Assembly: GCA_902552345.1 (NCBI GenBank)
Contig: CACDGO010000002.1
Location: 176,696-240,695, forward strand
Source of the DNA: an uncultured Pelagibacteraceae bacterium
GTDB lineage: Bacteria > Pseudomonadota > Alphaproteobacteria > Pelagibacterales > Pelagibacteraceae
Direction of reading: 5' to 3'
Length of the DNA stretch: 64,000 nt
Of the stretch, positions 17,729 to 26,297 are shown one piece after another (the stretch's first letter is position 1; each line of letters starts with the position of its first letter). The translations under genes and the position numbers were made by a program. The notes beneath the pieces are model-generated. The model saw only the letters and a list, made by a program, of their open reading frames with translations, did no database searches and was not told the origin of the DNA.

Positions 17729-18551
17729 AACACGTTAAAGTATTCTTTAATAAACATGCAATCGTCATTGGTCCTACGCCTCCAGGAACAGGAGTTATTG
17801 CTTTAACATTATCTTTTAATTCATCAAAATTAACATCTCCTACTATTTTTTCTCCTACTTTATTAATGCCAACATCTATAACAATTGCATTTTTTTTTAC
17901 CCAATCTTTTTTGATTAAATTTGGAACCCCGACAGCTGCTACTAAAATATCTGCCTTGAGGCACTCATTTTTTAAATTATTTGTTTTTGAGTGAACTATA
18001 GTTACTGAGCAATTTTCCTTTAATAATAATTGAGCCATTGGTTTACCATTTAAATTAGATCTTCCTATTATAACAGCATGTTTGCCTGCTAAATTTGACT
18101 CTATTTTTTTAATCAATAAAAGACATCCCAAAGGTGTACAAGGAACGATTGAGTCATAACCAGATGAAAGATTGCCAACATTTACTGGATTAAAACCGTC
18201 TACGTCTTTGGATGGATTAATTGCATTAATAATTTTCTCTTTACTTATATGGCTAGGCAATGGAAGCTGAACTAAGATACCAGAAATTTCATCGTTTTTA
18301 TTCAATTCTTCAATTTTTTCTAAAATATCTTTCTCACTCACATTTTTTGGATATCTAATTATTTCAGAGTTAATGCCAACTTCTCTAGCACTTTTTTCTT
18401 TATTTTTTACGTATATTAAACTGGGCGCAAAATCTCCGATCAAGATAACTGTAAGACTGGGTGTTTTACCGCTCTTTTTCTTTAAATCTGAAATTTCTTT
18501 TTTAATTTCATTTCTAATAATCTCCGCTTGTTTTTTTCCATCAATAATCAT
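17709..18551 (-). CDS. folD: Bifunctional methylenetetrahydrofolate dehydrogenase/cyclohydrolase FolD
   Basis: A 280-residue FolD: catalytic region YVKNKEKSAREVGI (Lys near residue 54), the GILVQLPLP substrate loop, GRSNLNGKP Rossmann segment, and PVPGGVGPMTIACLL near the C-terminus. It interconverts methylene-, methenyl- and formyl-THF, serving purine synthesis and serine/glycine C1 flow. Last gene of the hemC-hemD-mscS-yggT-folD chain; it overlaps yggT by 4 nt. Confidence 0.95.
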   Translation of the reverse strand: MIIDGKKQAEIIRNEIKKEISDLKKKSGKTPSLTVILIGDFAPSLIYVKNKEKSAREVGINSEIIRYPKNVSEKDILEKIEELNKNDEISGILVQLPLPSHISKEKIINAINPSKDVDGFNPVNVGNLSSGYDSIVPCTPLGCLLLIKKIESNLAGKHAVIIGRSNLNGKPMAQLLLKENCSVTIVHSKTNNLKNECLKADILVAAVGVPNLIKKDWVKKNAIVIDVGINKVGEKIVGDVNFDELKDNVKAITPVPGGVGPMTIACLLKNTLTCFKARLT

Positions 18552-18844
18552 CTTAAAAATAGTCCTGGTGCAAACATTTCAAAAACTAAATTCCTAAAAA
18601 ACATCAATCCTAAAATCAGTATCACTGGAGAGATATCTATAGACCCTAAGTTGGGTAAAAATCTTCTGATAAAGTTTAAAGGTGGAGCTGTAAGTTTGTA
18701 AGAAACGTCTAAAACAGAATATACAAACCTATTACTTGTATTTAAAACATTAAAAGCAACCAGCCAACTAAATATTACGTGAATAATTAATATCCAAATG
18801 TAAAGGCTAATTATATTGTCGAATAGAATTAATATCGACTTCAT
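18548..18844 (-). CDS. YggT family membrane protein
   Basis: A 98-residue protein with two transmembrane regions flanking a conserved amphipathic stretch (YKLTAPPLNFIRRFLPNLGSIDISPVILILGLMF), the YggT pattern. The family is linked to osmotic/ion tolerance and membrane organisation, with no firm activity. Its first base is the last base of the mscS stop codon (TAATG), and its end overlaps folD. Confidence 0.85.
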   Translation of the reverse strand: MKSILILFDNIISLYIWILIIHVIFSWLVAFNVLNTSNRFVYSVLDVSYKLTAPPLNFIRRFLPNLGSIDISPVILILGLMFFRNLVFEMFAPGLFLR

Positions 18845-19935
18845 TAATTTTTCTCCACATAAACTGATGTACTTGGAAAAGCAAAAGACGCATTATTTTT
18901 TTCTACTATATTTTTTATTTCAAGGGCTAAAAGATCTTTAACCTTCATCCACTCTAAGTATTTTGTGGTTTTAGTAAAACATATTAGTTTAATGTCTATT
19001 GAACTTGCAGCAAATTGATCGATTTTCACTGATAGCATTGTATTTTCTGATTTTGAAAAAAATTCACTATTTTTTATAAAATTTTCTATCTGTTGTTTGA
19101 TATCAATTAATTGTTTGCTTGTTGTTCTATACTCCAGACCTATAATCCAATTAATCCTCCTATTGGTAATTAAAGAATTATTTATTACTGCTTTTTCTGC
19201 AAACTGAAAATTAGGGATTGTTGCAAGAGATTTGTCAAATCTTCTAACAACTGTAGATCTAAAACCTATTGATTCAACTGTGCCTTCAATAACATCTTCA
19301 ACATATATCCAATCTCCAACTTTAAATCTTTTCTCGACTAAAACTAATATACCTGAAATTAAATTTTTAAATAAATCTTGTGCTCCGAGTGCAACGGCAA
19401 CACCAAATAGTCCTAGTCCGGCTATAATTGGTCCAATTTTAATTCCCCAAAGTTCTAAAACAGCCGCTAATCCTAGAATTATTATTAAGACCTTTAGAGC
19501 TTTGATAATCCAATTAACTAAATCCCTTGAAAGTAAATCACTGACTGATTTTACAACAGTTGAAAAAGGTCCAATGATTTGGTGAAAGGTCCAGAATATA
19601 AGAATTGTAATTAAAGAACGATTAATAGTTTCTAAAAAATCTGCAGCTTGAGTTTCAATAGTTAGATAACTAGTAGCTACAAAAAAACCTAATACGATCG
19701 GAAAAAACTTAGCTGGCCCTTCCATGGACTTTACAAGGGTATTATCAAAGTTATTTGAGGTTTTTGATACGTAATTCTCCAATCTTTTAATAACGAATTT
19801 TGAAAAAATTCCTCTTAAAAAAAGAAAAAATAAAAAAATTATTAAAGCAATAATAATATCGGAAATATTAACTCCTGAAATACCTTTATTCCAAACATCT
19901 AAAAATAATATCTTAAAATTTTGCAATACTTCCAT
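18844..19935 (-). CDS. MscS-family mechanosensitive channel
   Basis: A 363-residue MscS-type channel. Three or more N-terminal transmembrane helices precede the pore helix (GPIIAGLGLFGVAVALGAQ), then the beta domain (FKVGDWIYVEDVIEGTVESIGFRSTVVR) and the mixed alpha/beta cytoplasmic domain. It opens under membrane tension to relieve osmotic downshock. It starts 1 nt after the hemD stop and is coupled to yggT. Confidence 0.92.
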   Translation of the reverse strand: MEVLQNFKILFLDVWNKGISGVNISDIIIALIIFLFFLFLRGIFSKFVIKRLENYVSKTSNNFDNTLVKSMEGPAKFFPIVLGFFVATSYLTIETQAADFLETINRSLITILIFWTFHQIIGPFSTVVKSVSDLLSRDLVNWIIKALKVLIIILGLAAVLELWGIKIGPIIAGLGLFGVAVALGAQDLFKNLISGILVLVEKRFKVGDWIYVEDVIEGTVESIGFRSTVVRRFDKSLATIPNFQFAEKAVINNSLITNRRINWIIGLEYRTTSKQLIDIKQQIENFIKNSEFFSKSENTMLSVKIDQFAASSIDIKLICFTKTTKYLEWMKVKDLLALEIKNIVEKNNASFAFPSTSVYVEKN

Positions 19936-20634
19936 CTAATTTCCAATTTTTATAAGTTCATCTCCAGCTTCGAAGGTTTCTAAATTTTTCCATCCAGCTT
20001 CATTGAAAACATTTATAACTTTTTCACTTATACACATAACTTTTGAGCCTGTCATCAGTCCATTGAGTGAGTACTTTTTTGTTAAATCAATAAAGCTTTC
20101 TGCGCTCCTTTTTGAGTAAACAAAAATTATGTTGGGAGGATGATTTTTGATTAAATTATGAGTATCTTTATTTAATTCTTTAATTTTTTCTGAGGTATAA
20201 TTGATAATTTTATCTATTTGAAATCCTTCCTTTTGTAGCTCTAAATCCAAGTCTGATGTAATATTATCTCCACATATATACGCCAAGACTTTTTTTTTAT
20301 CTAAGTCACCTGAATTAACAATAATATTCTTTAAAGCATTTATCGTTCCTCCAGCTGAAATAGTATTATTATAACCTTGCTGCCTTACAATCTTTTCGGT
20401 AATTGCTCCAACACAGAAACAAAGTTTATTTCTGTCTGGTTTTAATAGTTTAAGACTCCTTATTGCATTAGCGCTTGTAAATATAAATGCATTGTATTTC
20501 TCGGAGTCAATAGGATCAAGTTCTGCTTTAGAGATCTTTAAAGTAGGTACATGAATAATTTTATGACCTAAAGAAAGTAATTTGCCCATTAAATCTTCAG
20601 AGTCAATTAAAGGTCTTGTTATTATAATATTCAT
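19936..20634 (-). CDS. hemD: Uroporphyrinogen-III synthase
   Basis: A 232-residue HemD: two-lobed fold with ITRPLIDSEDLMGKL at the N-terminus, FIFTSANAIRSL at about 50-61, and the weak C-terminal conservation typical of the family. It cyclises hydroxymethylbilane, made by HemC, to uroporphyrinogen III. The ATG overlaps the hemC stop by 4 nt, so the two successive enzymes are translated together. Confidence 0.88.
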   Translation of the reverse strand: MNIIITRPLIDSEDLMGKLLSLGHKIIHVPTLKISKAELDPIDSEKYNAFIFTSANAIRSLKLLKPDRNKLCFCVGAITEKIVRQQGYNNTISAGGTINALKNIIVNSGDLDKKKVLAYICGDNITSDLDLELQKEGFQIDKIINYTSEKIKELNKDTHNLIKNHPPNIIFVYSKRSAESFIDLTKKYSLNGLMTGSKVMCISEKVINVFNEAGWKNLETFEAGDELIKIGN

Positions 20635-21548
20635 TTTTTTTTAAATTTTTCTCCAGCTAGATTTAATAATTTTTCCCCAACACTTTTTCCTATAAAAGAA
20701 GCGTCAACATCTCTGCCTGTAAGTTCATATTCAAAACTCTCTTGACCGCTATCTGAAAAAAGCTGAGCTTTAAGTTTTAAATTATGGTTTTCAATTTCGG
20801 CTAACCCACCTATTGCGGTATCGCAATCACCTCCAATGGTTTGAAGCATTTTTCTTTCAGCGATAGCGCAAAGATTAGTTGTATTATCGTTAATTCTTTT
20901 TATTAAATTTTTAATTTTATCTTCCTTTCTACATTGTACTGCAATTATTCCTTGTCCCACCGCTGGTAAAATTTGCTCACAATTAAAAGTGAAGCTAATT
21001 TTTTTATCGAGTTTAAGTGATTTAACTCCAGCAGCTGCTAGAATGACGCCATCTAATTTGTTCTCATTAATTTTACTAATTCTAGTATCAATATTTCCCC
21101 GAATATTGATTACAGAAATATTGCTATTTATTTTTTTTAATTGAAGTTCTCTCCTCTTTGAACTTGAGCCGATTTTTACGCCATTTCTTAAATCAGAAAT
21201 ATTTTTAATTTTTTCACTAATTATTACATCTCTGAAATCGTTTCTTTTTAAATATGCTCCTATCAGTAAACTCTCGTTTTCATTAGCCTCCATATCTTTT
21301 AAAGAATGAACAGCAATATCTATTTCTTTTTTTAATAAACTTTCTTCAATTTCTTTACAAAATAAATTTTTTCCACCTATTTCTGAGATGTTCTTATTAA
21401 GATTTAAATCACCTGATGTTTTTATAGCTTTAAAATTAATATTTTCCTCATTAAGATCATTATTGTTTTTCAGTAATAGCTCTTTAACTTTAGCTACATA
21501 AGTTAATGAAAGTTTACTGCCTCGGGCTCCAATTGTAATTTTTGTCAT
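20631..21548 (-). CDS. hemC: Hydroxymethylbilane synthase (porphobilinogen deaminase)
   Basis: A 305-residue HemC. Motifs: IGARGSKLSL at the N-terminus, HSLKDM (81-86) with the catalytic Asp, KRRELQL, INIRGNIDTR, and the cofactor cysteine Cys242 in GGDCDTAIGG. It joins four porphobilinogens to hydroxymethylbilane. It is divergent from tsaD with a 55-nt gap, a common alphaproteobacterial arrangement, and heads a five-gene chain with no real spacers. Confidence 0.95.
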   Translation of the reverse strand: MTKITIGARGSKLSLTYVAKVKELLLKNNNDLNEENINFKAIKTSGDLNLNKNISEIGGKNLFCKEIEESLLKKEIDIAVHSLKDMEANENESLLIGAYLKRNDFRDVIISEKIKNISDLRNGVKIGSSSKRRELQLKKINSNISVINIRGNIDTRISKINENKLDGVILAAAGVKSLKLDKKISFTFNCEQILPAVGQGIIAVQCRKEDKIKNLIKRINDNTTNLCAIAERKMLQTIGGDCDTAIGGLAEIENHNLKLKAQLFSDSGQESFEYELTGRDVDASFIGKSVGEKLLNLAGEKFKKK

Positions 21549-21603
21549 TAATTGATTATATATTTGATAGAAGTATTTTATACTATTTTAATTTTTTAAA
21601 GAG

Positions 21604-22680
21604 ATGACAAAAAAGATTACATTTTTAGGAATTGAAACCAGCTGCGATGAAACTGCTGCATCTGTAATTAGGGAAAATGATAAGGGCACCGCAGACGTTT
21701 TATCAAATATCGTTTCAAGTCAGATTTCAGAGCATAAAAAATTTGGAGGAGTTGTACCTGAATTGGCTGCTAGAGCGCATATCGAAAATATTGAATATAT
21801 AATCAAAGCTGCCTTAGAGAAGAGTAAAATTTCTTTAAATGAAATAGATGGAATTGCAGCTACTGCGGGTCCAGGTTTAATTGTATGTTTAACAGTTGGG
21901 CTTAACATAGGTAAATCAATTGCTGCATTTTCAAGTAAACCATTCGTTGCGGTCAATCATTTAGAGGGTCATGCTCTTAGTCCGGGACTAGAAAATAATA
22001 TTAAATTCCCCTATTTACTTTTGTTAATCTCCGGAGGCCACTCTCAATTTTTAATTGTGAATGATATTAATGAATACGAACAATTAGGAACCACAATCGA
22101 CGATGCTTTAGGCGAAGCTTTTGATAAAACTGCAAAGATGTTGAATCTAGGATATCCAGGGGGACCGAATATTGAGAAATTTGCAAAATTAGGAGACAAA
22201 AACCTCTTTAAACTTCCTGAACCAATAATAAATAAAGCAGGATGTAATTTATCATTTGCTGGGCTTAAAACTGCCGTTTTAAGAGAGTCAAAAAAAATAA
22301 ATAATAGCGAAAAATTAAAATTTAGTCTTGCGGCATCTTTTCAAAATACCGTAAACAAAATTCTTTATAAAAAAACAAAAATTGCAATTGAAATGTTTAA
22401 AGAAAAAATTAATACATCGAATATTAATCTAGTTGTAGCTGGAGGTGTAGCTGCTAATATTTCGATAAGAGAAAATTTAAAAAAACTTTCAGACGAAATG
22501 GGATTTAAAACTGTTTATCCTAATTTAAAATTTTGTGGTGATAATGCTGCAATGATTGCCTGGGCTGGTATTCAAAGATTTAAAAAAAATTTATTAAATA
22601 AAATTGATGTCGAAGCTAAATCTAGATGGCCTTTAGATGAAAATGCACCCTACATGAAAGGGCCAGGTTTAAAGTTATAA
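21604..22680 (+). CDS. tsaD: tRNA N6-adenosine threonylcarbamoyltransferase TsaD
   Basis: A 358-residue TsaD (Gcp/Kae1). It has the GIETSCDETA N-terminus, metal ligands His119 and His123 (NHLEGHALS), the LLISGGHSQ strand and a C-terminal GDNAAMIAW. With TsaB, TsaE and TsaC it makes t6A at position 37 of ANN-decoding tRNAs. The stop codon's last A is the first base of the next ATG (TAATG), coupling it to the EVE-domain gene. Confidence 0.96.
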   Translation: MTKKITFLGIETSCDETAASVIRENDKGTADVLSNIVSSQISEHKKFGGVVPELAARAHIENIEYIIKAALEKSKISLNEIDGIAATAGPGLIVCLTVGLNIGKSIAAFSSKPFVAVNHLEGHALSPGLENNIKFPYLLLLISGGHSQFLIVNDINEYEQLGTTIDDALGEAFDKTAKMLNLGYPGGPNIEKFAKLGDKNLFKLPEPIINKAGCNLSFAGLKTAVLRESKKINNSEKLKFSLAASFQNTVNKILYKKTKIAIEMFKEKINTSNINLVVAGGVAANISIRENLKKLSDEMGFKTVYPNLKFCGDNAAMIAWAGIQRFKKNLLNKIDVEAKSRWPLDENAPYMKGPGLKL

Positions 22681-23093
22681 TGAATTATTGGTTACTTAAG
22701 TCTGAACCCGATGTTTGGTCGATTGAGCAACAAAAAAAAGCTGGAATAAAAGGTGCTCCCTGGGACGGTGTAAGGAATTATCAAGCTGCAAACAATTTGA
22801 GAAAAATGAAAAATAACGATTTATGTTTTTTTTACCATTCAAATATTGGAAAAGAAATTGTTGGTATAGTTAAAGTAATTAAATCGGCGTTTATCGATAA
22901 AACTGATAAGAAAAAGAGGTTTGTGGCCGTTCAAGTTAGGTTTGTAAGTAAATTTAAAAGGGCTATTTCTTTGGAGAAAATTAAAAAAAACAAGAATATT
23001 TCTCATTTACCGTTGATAAAACAGAGCAGGTTGTCAGTAATGCCGATAGATTATAAAAGCTGGAAAATTATTTGTAACATGGGTAAAGTATAA
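22680..23093 (+). CDS. EVE domain protein
   Basis: A 137-residue single-domain EVE (PUA-like) protein. It begins with the family hallmark [17 protein letters not shown], followed by [31 protein letters not shown] domains bind modified bases in nucleic acid; the free-standing bacterial form has no settled role. It is coupled to tsaD by a 1-nt overlap, which fits a nucleic-acid-modification context. Confidence 0.88.
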   Translation: MNYWLLKSEPDVWSIEQQKKAGIKGAPWDGVRNYQAANNLRKMKNNDLCFFYHSNIGKEIVGIVKVIKSAFIDKTDKKKRFVAVQVRFVSKFKRAISLEKIKKNKNISHLPLIKQSRLSVMPIDYKSWKIICNMGKV

Positions 23094-23110
23094 AAAAATT
23101 AGAGGTATTT

Positions 23111-25246
23111 GTGGCAAAAAAGAAAAAAAAGAAAAAATCAAAATTAAAAAATTCTAGAAAGAAATCTAGAAAAGTAAAAAAGTCTAGAAAAGTTCTCAGA
23201 CCTAGAAAGAAAACTAAGAAATCCAAAAAAAGAAAAAAATCTAGAAAAAAAACTAGAAAAGCAAGACGAATTATTTTTAAAGCTCCTACGCACTCTAAAG
23301 ATAGTGATGGTAATTCAGTTATAAGAGTGTCAGATAGTTGGGCAAATCATGCCTACGTAAACGACTCTAAATATAAAAAAAAATATAAAATGTCCATTAA
23401 AGAAAACGATAAATTTTGGGCTAAAGAGGGAAAAAGAATTACTTGGATGAAAAAGTATACAAAAATTAAAGATGTTAAGTACAGCAAAGATGAAGTTAAA
23501 ATAAAGTGGTATTATGATGGAACTTTAAATGCTTCAGCGAACTGTATAGATAGACATTTAAAGAAGAATCCAAATAAAACAGCAATTATTTGGGTCGGTG
23601 ATGATCCCGCTGATACAAAGAAAATTTCTTACAAAGAGTTACATCAAAACGTATGCAGAGCTGCAAATGGTTTAAAAAGCTTAGGTATACAAAAAGGAGA
23701 TAGGGTTACAATTTATCTGACTATGATCCCCGAATTAGCTTACATTATGTTGGCTTGCGCAAGAATTGGTGCTGTTCACTCAATTATTTTTGGTGGTTTT
23801 TCGCCTGACTCAATAGCCACAAGGATAACTGACTGTGAGTCTGAATATTTAATAACCGCAGATGAAGGAGTTAGAGGAGGAAAAATAATTCCATTAAAAA
23901 AAATTGCTGATGAGGCCTTAGATCAATGTCCCGGAGTAAAAAAATGTGTAGTTGTTGAAAGAACTGGAAATCAAGTTGACTGGAATAATGAGAGAGATGT
24001 TTCTTATAAAGATCTTATTTCATCGGTTCCCTCAAAATGCGAGCCTGAGGAAATGAACGCAGAGGATCCTCTATTTATTTTATATACTTCTGGTTCTACT
24101 GGAAAACCTAAAGGTGTTTTGCACACTACAGGTGGTTACATGGTTTATGCTTCGATGACCCATCAGTATATTTTTGACTACAAGGCTAATGATATTTATT
24201 GGTGTACGGCTGACATAGGTTGGGTAACTGGTCATAGTTATATTATTTATGGACCTCTCTCTAATGGAGCGACAACTATCATGTTTGAAGGAGTTCCAAA
24301 TTATCCAGATAGCTCTAGATGGTGGCAAATAGTGGATAAGTATAAAGTAAATATTTTTTATACTGCTCCAACAGCAATAAGAGCTTTAATGCGAGAGGGA
24401 GATAAGCCTGTAAAGAAAACAAGTAGAAAAACTCTAAAGTTATTAGGAACTGTTGGAGAGCCCATAAATCCAGAGGCTTGGATGTGGTATTACAAAACAA
24501 TTGGAGACTCTAGATGTCCGATTGTTGATACTTGGTGGCAAACAGAAACTGGAGGAATTTTAATAGCGCCTCAACCTGGCGCCATAGATTTAAAACCTGG
24601 CTCAGCAACTAAACCCTTTTATGGCATCAAGCCAGTTCTAGTTGATAAAGATGGTAAAACTATAAAAGGTGAAGGTAAGGGAAGACTTTGTATGGCTGCT
24701 TCTTGGCCAGGTCAAATGCGGACAGTTTATGGGGATCATCAAAGATTCATAGATACATATTTTTCTCAATTTGATGGAAAATATTTCACTGGAGACGGAT
24801 GTAGAAGAGATAAAGATGGTTATTATTGGATTACGGGAAGAGTGGATGATGTAATTATTGTATCAGGTCACAACCTTGGAACAGCTGAAATTGAAAGTGC
24901 GTTTGTTGCGCATCCTAAAGTAGCTGAGGCTGCTGTAGTTGGATTTCCGCATAGTATAAAAGGCAATGGGTTATATTGTTATGTGACTTTAAATGCTGGT
25001 GAAAACCCCACTGGAGATTTAGAAAGAGATCTTAAACTTTGGGTTAGAAAACAAATCGGTCCAATAGCTACACCAGATGTAATTCAATTTGCACCTGGGT
25101 TACCAAAAACAAGATCTGGGAAAATTATGAGAAGAATTCTAAGAAAAATTGCTGCCAATGAGCCTGATAGTTTAGGAGATACAACAACTTTGGCGGATCC
25201 CAGTGTAGTAACTTCTCTTGTAGAGAATAGACAAAATAAAGGTTAA
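23111..25246 (+). CDS. acsA: Acetyl-CoA synthetase with a Lys/Arg-rich N-terminal extension
   Basis: A 711-residue AMP-forming acetate-CoA ligase, about 60 residues longer than usual (around 650). The enzyme part starts near residue 68 and has the ATP loop [11 protein letters not shown] (about 324-334), WWQTETGG, and the C-terminal [11 protein letters not shown], where Lys671 is the lysine acetylated in relatives to switch the enzyme off. Residues 1-53 contain 36 Lys/Arg, built from SRKK/SRKV-type repeats resembling a histone H1 tail. The frame is open from the GTG at 23111 through the tail into the enzyme with no frameshift. It activates acetate; the likely acetate symporter is encoded 0.8 kb downstream. 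Confidence 0.95.
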   Translation: MAKKKKKKKSKLKNSRKKSRKVKKSRKVLRPRKKTKKSKKRKKSRKKTRKARRIIFKAPTHSKDSDGNSVIRVSDSWANHAYVNDSKYKKKYKMSIKENDKFWAKEGKRITWMKKYTKIKDVKYSKDEVKIKWYYDGTLNASANCIDRHLKKNPNKTAIIWVGDDPADTKKISYKELHQNVCRAANGLKSLGIQKGDRVTIYLTMIPELAYIMLACARIGAVHSIIFGGFSPDSIATRITDCESEYLITADEGVRGGKIIPLKKIADEALDQCPGVKKCVVVERTGNQVDWNNERDVSYKDLISSVPSKCEPEEMNAEDPLFILYTSGSTGKPKGVLHTTGGYMVYASMTHQYIFDYKANDIYWCTADIGWVTGHSYIIYGPLSNGATTIMFEGVPNYPDSSRWWQIVDKYKVNIFYTAPTAIRALMREGDKPVKKTSRKTLKLLGTVGEPINPEAWMWYYKTIGDSRCPIVDTWWQTETGGILIAPQPGAIDLKPGSATKPFYGIKPVLVDKDGKTIKGEGKGRLCMAASWPGQMRTVYGDHQRFIDTYFSQFDGKYFTGDGCRRDKDGYYWITGRVDDVIIVSGHNLGTAEIESAFVAHPKVAEAAVVGFPHSIKGNGLYCYVTLNAGENPTGDLERDLKLWVRKQIGPIATPDVIQFAPGLPKTRSGKIMRRILRKIAANEPDSLGDTTTLADPSVVTSLVENRQNKG

Positions 25247-25884
25247 TTAAATTTTAAATCTTTTGTTAATTTTTTAAACTCGTCTTTCATCAATCCCCAT
25301 TTTAGATGGATTGAGTTCAAGACTATTTTTTTATCAAGTGATTTAAGTTCATCTGCAATAGGTGACCAGTAATATAATGCTTGACCACTTTCCTTAAAAG
25401 GATCATTTAAGTGATAGTTTGAAAAATTTACTTTATTTAACCTCTCTAAAAAATTTTTTTTACCTCTTTCAAAAATTTCATCGCTTAAACCATTTTTTTT
25501 TTCGTTTTCTAAGATATTTAAAAAGATTTCTTTACAATCATTCTCCTTTAAGTTTTTTTCTGAAATAAGATAGGAGAAAACATAAAAAGCACAGTCAGCT
25601 AATGCAACCACATAAATGTTCCATTTTGCAATGTTTATTGATTTAAGAAAAACTTCATCCTCCATCATCGCAATATACTTAACTCCTATTCTAGTTTTCA
25701 GGTAGCCGTATAGAGTTGTTTGTGCAACATGGGCTGATCTTTCTTGAATGAAATTTTCTAGATCTTTTTTGGATTTTATTCTTTTAAAAAGACCAGATAT
25801 TTTCCAGATTGGAATTACATATTCCCAAATATCAATTAGAGTGGTTCTAAGAGTGTTTCGCAATTTATCTAAATTCAATTTCAC
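25243..25884 (-). CDS. Conserved-looking protein of unknown function
   Basis: A 213-residue protein I cannot assign. It appears soluble with possible peripheral hydrophobic stretches ([19 protein letters not shown] at about 87-105). A recognisable block is [32 protein letters not shown] at 48-79. No enzyme motif or signal peptide is evident. Its 3' end overlaps acs by 4 nt (shared TTAA), and its 5' end is divergent from the DUF4212/ActP operon across a spacer with an 18-bp palindrome. Location suggests a link with acetate uptake, but no function can be claimed. Confidence 0.7.
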   Translation of the reverse strand: MKLNLDKLRNTLRTTLIDIWEYVIPIWKISGLFKRIKSKKDLENFIQERSAHVAQTTLYGYLKTRIGVKYIAMMEDEVFLKSINIAKWNIYVVALADCAFYVFSYLISEKNLKENDCKEIFLNILENEKKNGLSDEIFERGKKNFLERLNKVNFSNYHLNDPFKESGQALYYWSPIADELKSLDKKIVLNSIHLKWGLMKDEFKKLTKDLKFN

Positions 25885-25999
25885 GTTGTATATAAAAAAC
25901 CCTTTATTTGCTTGTCTTATAGCATTTCAAATTGGTTTTGGGGTCCTTTTTTCTCTTTAAATTCAACTCATAATCAGTATGCTCCCCAGCAATAAGAGT

Positions 26000-26017
26000 A
26001 CTTTTTACGTAAAAAGT
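26000..26017. promoter_or_regulatory. Perfect 18-bp palindrome in the acetate-symporter upstream region
   Basis: ACTTTTTACGTAAAAAGT is a perfect 18-bp inverted repeat, 22 nt before the DUF4212 start and about 115 nt before the divergent unknown gene. It could be an operator, or a hairpin in the 5' leader. There is no T-run after it, so it is not an intrinsic terminator for the plus strand. Confidence 0.4.
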
Positions 26018-26039
26018 TAAAAAATAAATAGGGGGAAAT

Positions 26040-26297
26040 ATGTCAAATAAAGACGCATATTGGAACAAGACCAAAAACCATATGATCGTAACATTGGTTC
26101 TTTGGGCTTTCTTCTCATTAGTGATCTTCATGTTTGGTTCAGAGCTGAACACGATGTCTTTTCTTGGCTATCCACTAGCATATTACATGACTGCGCAAGG
26201 TTCACTTCTTGCCTTTGTGATAATTTTGTTTTGGACTGCAAATAAACAAGAAAAAATCGACGAAGAACATGGTTTCTCAGAAAGAGAGGATGACTAA
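26040..26297 (+). CDS. DUF4212 small subunit of a sodium:solute (acetate-type) symporter
   Basis: An 85-residue protein with two transmembrane helices: YWNKTKNHMIVTLVLWAFFSLVIFMFG, then YPLAYYMTAQGSLLAFVIILFWTANKQEKIDEEHG. This is the DUF4212 family, nearly always encoded just upstream of ActP-like symporters and thought to be their small subunit. A purine-rich GGGGGA (26031-26036) precedes the ATG. Its stop overlaps the symporter start (26297). Confidence 0.92.
   Translation: MSNKDAYWNKTKNHMIVTLVLWAFFSLVIFMFGSELNTMSFLGYPLAYYMTAQGSLLAFVIILFWTANKQEKIDEEHGFSEREDD

Noticed and set aside
23111-23270. Basic Acs extension as a frameshift or assembly artefact
   Set aside because: The frame is continuous, the repeats are in-frame SRK units, and there is no stop or shift at the junction with the enzyme.
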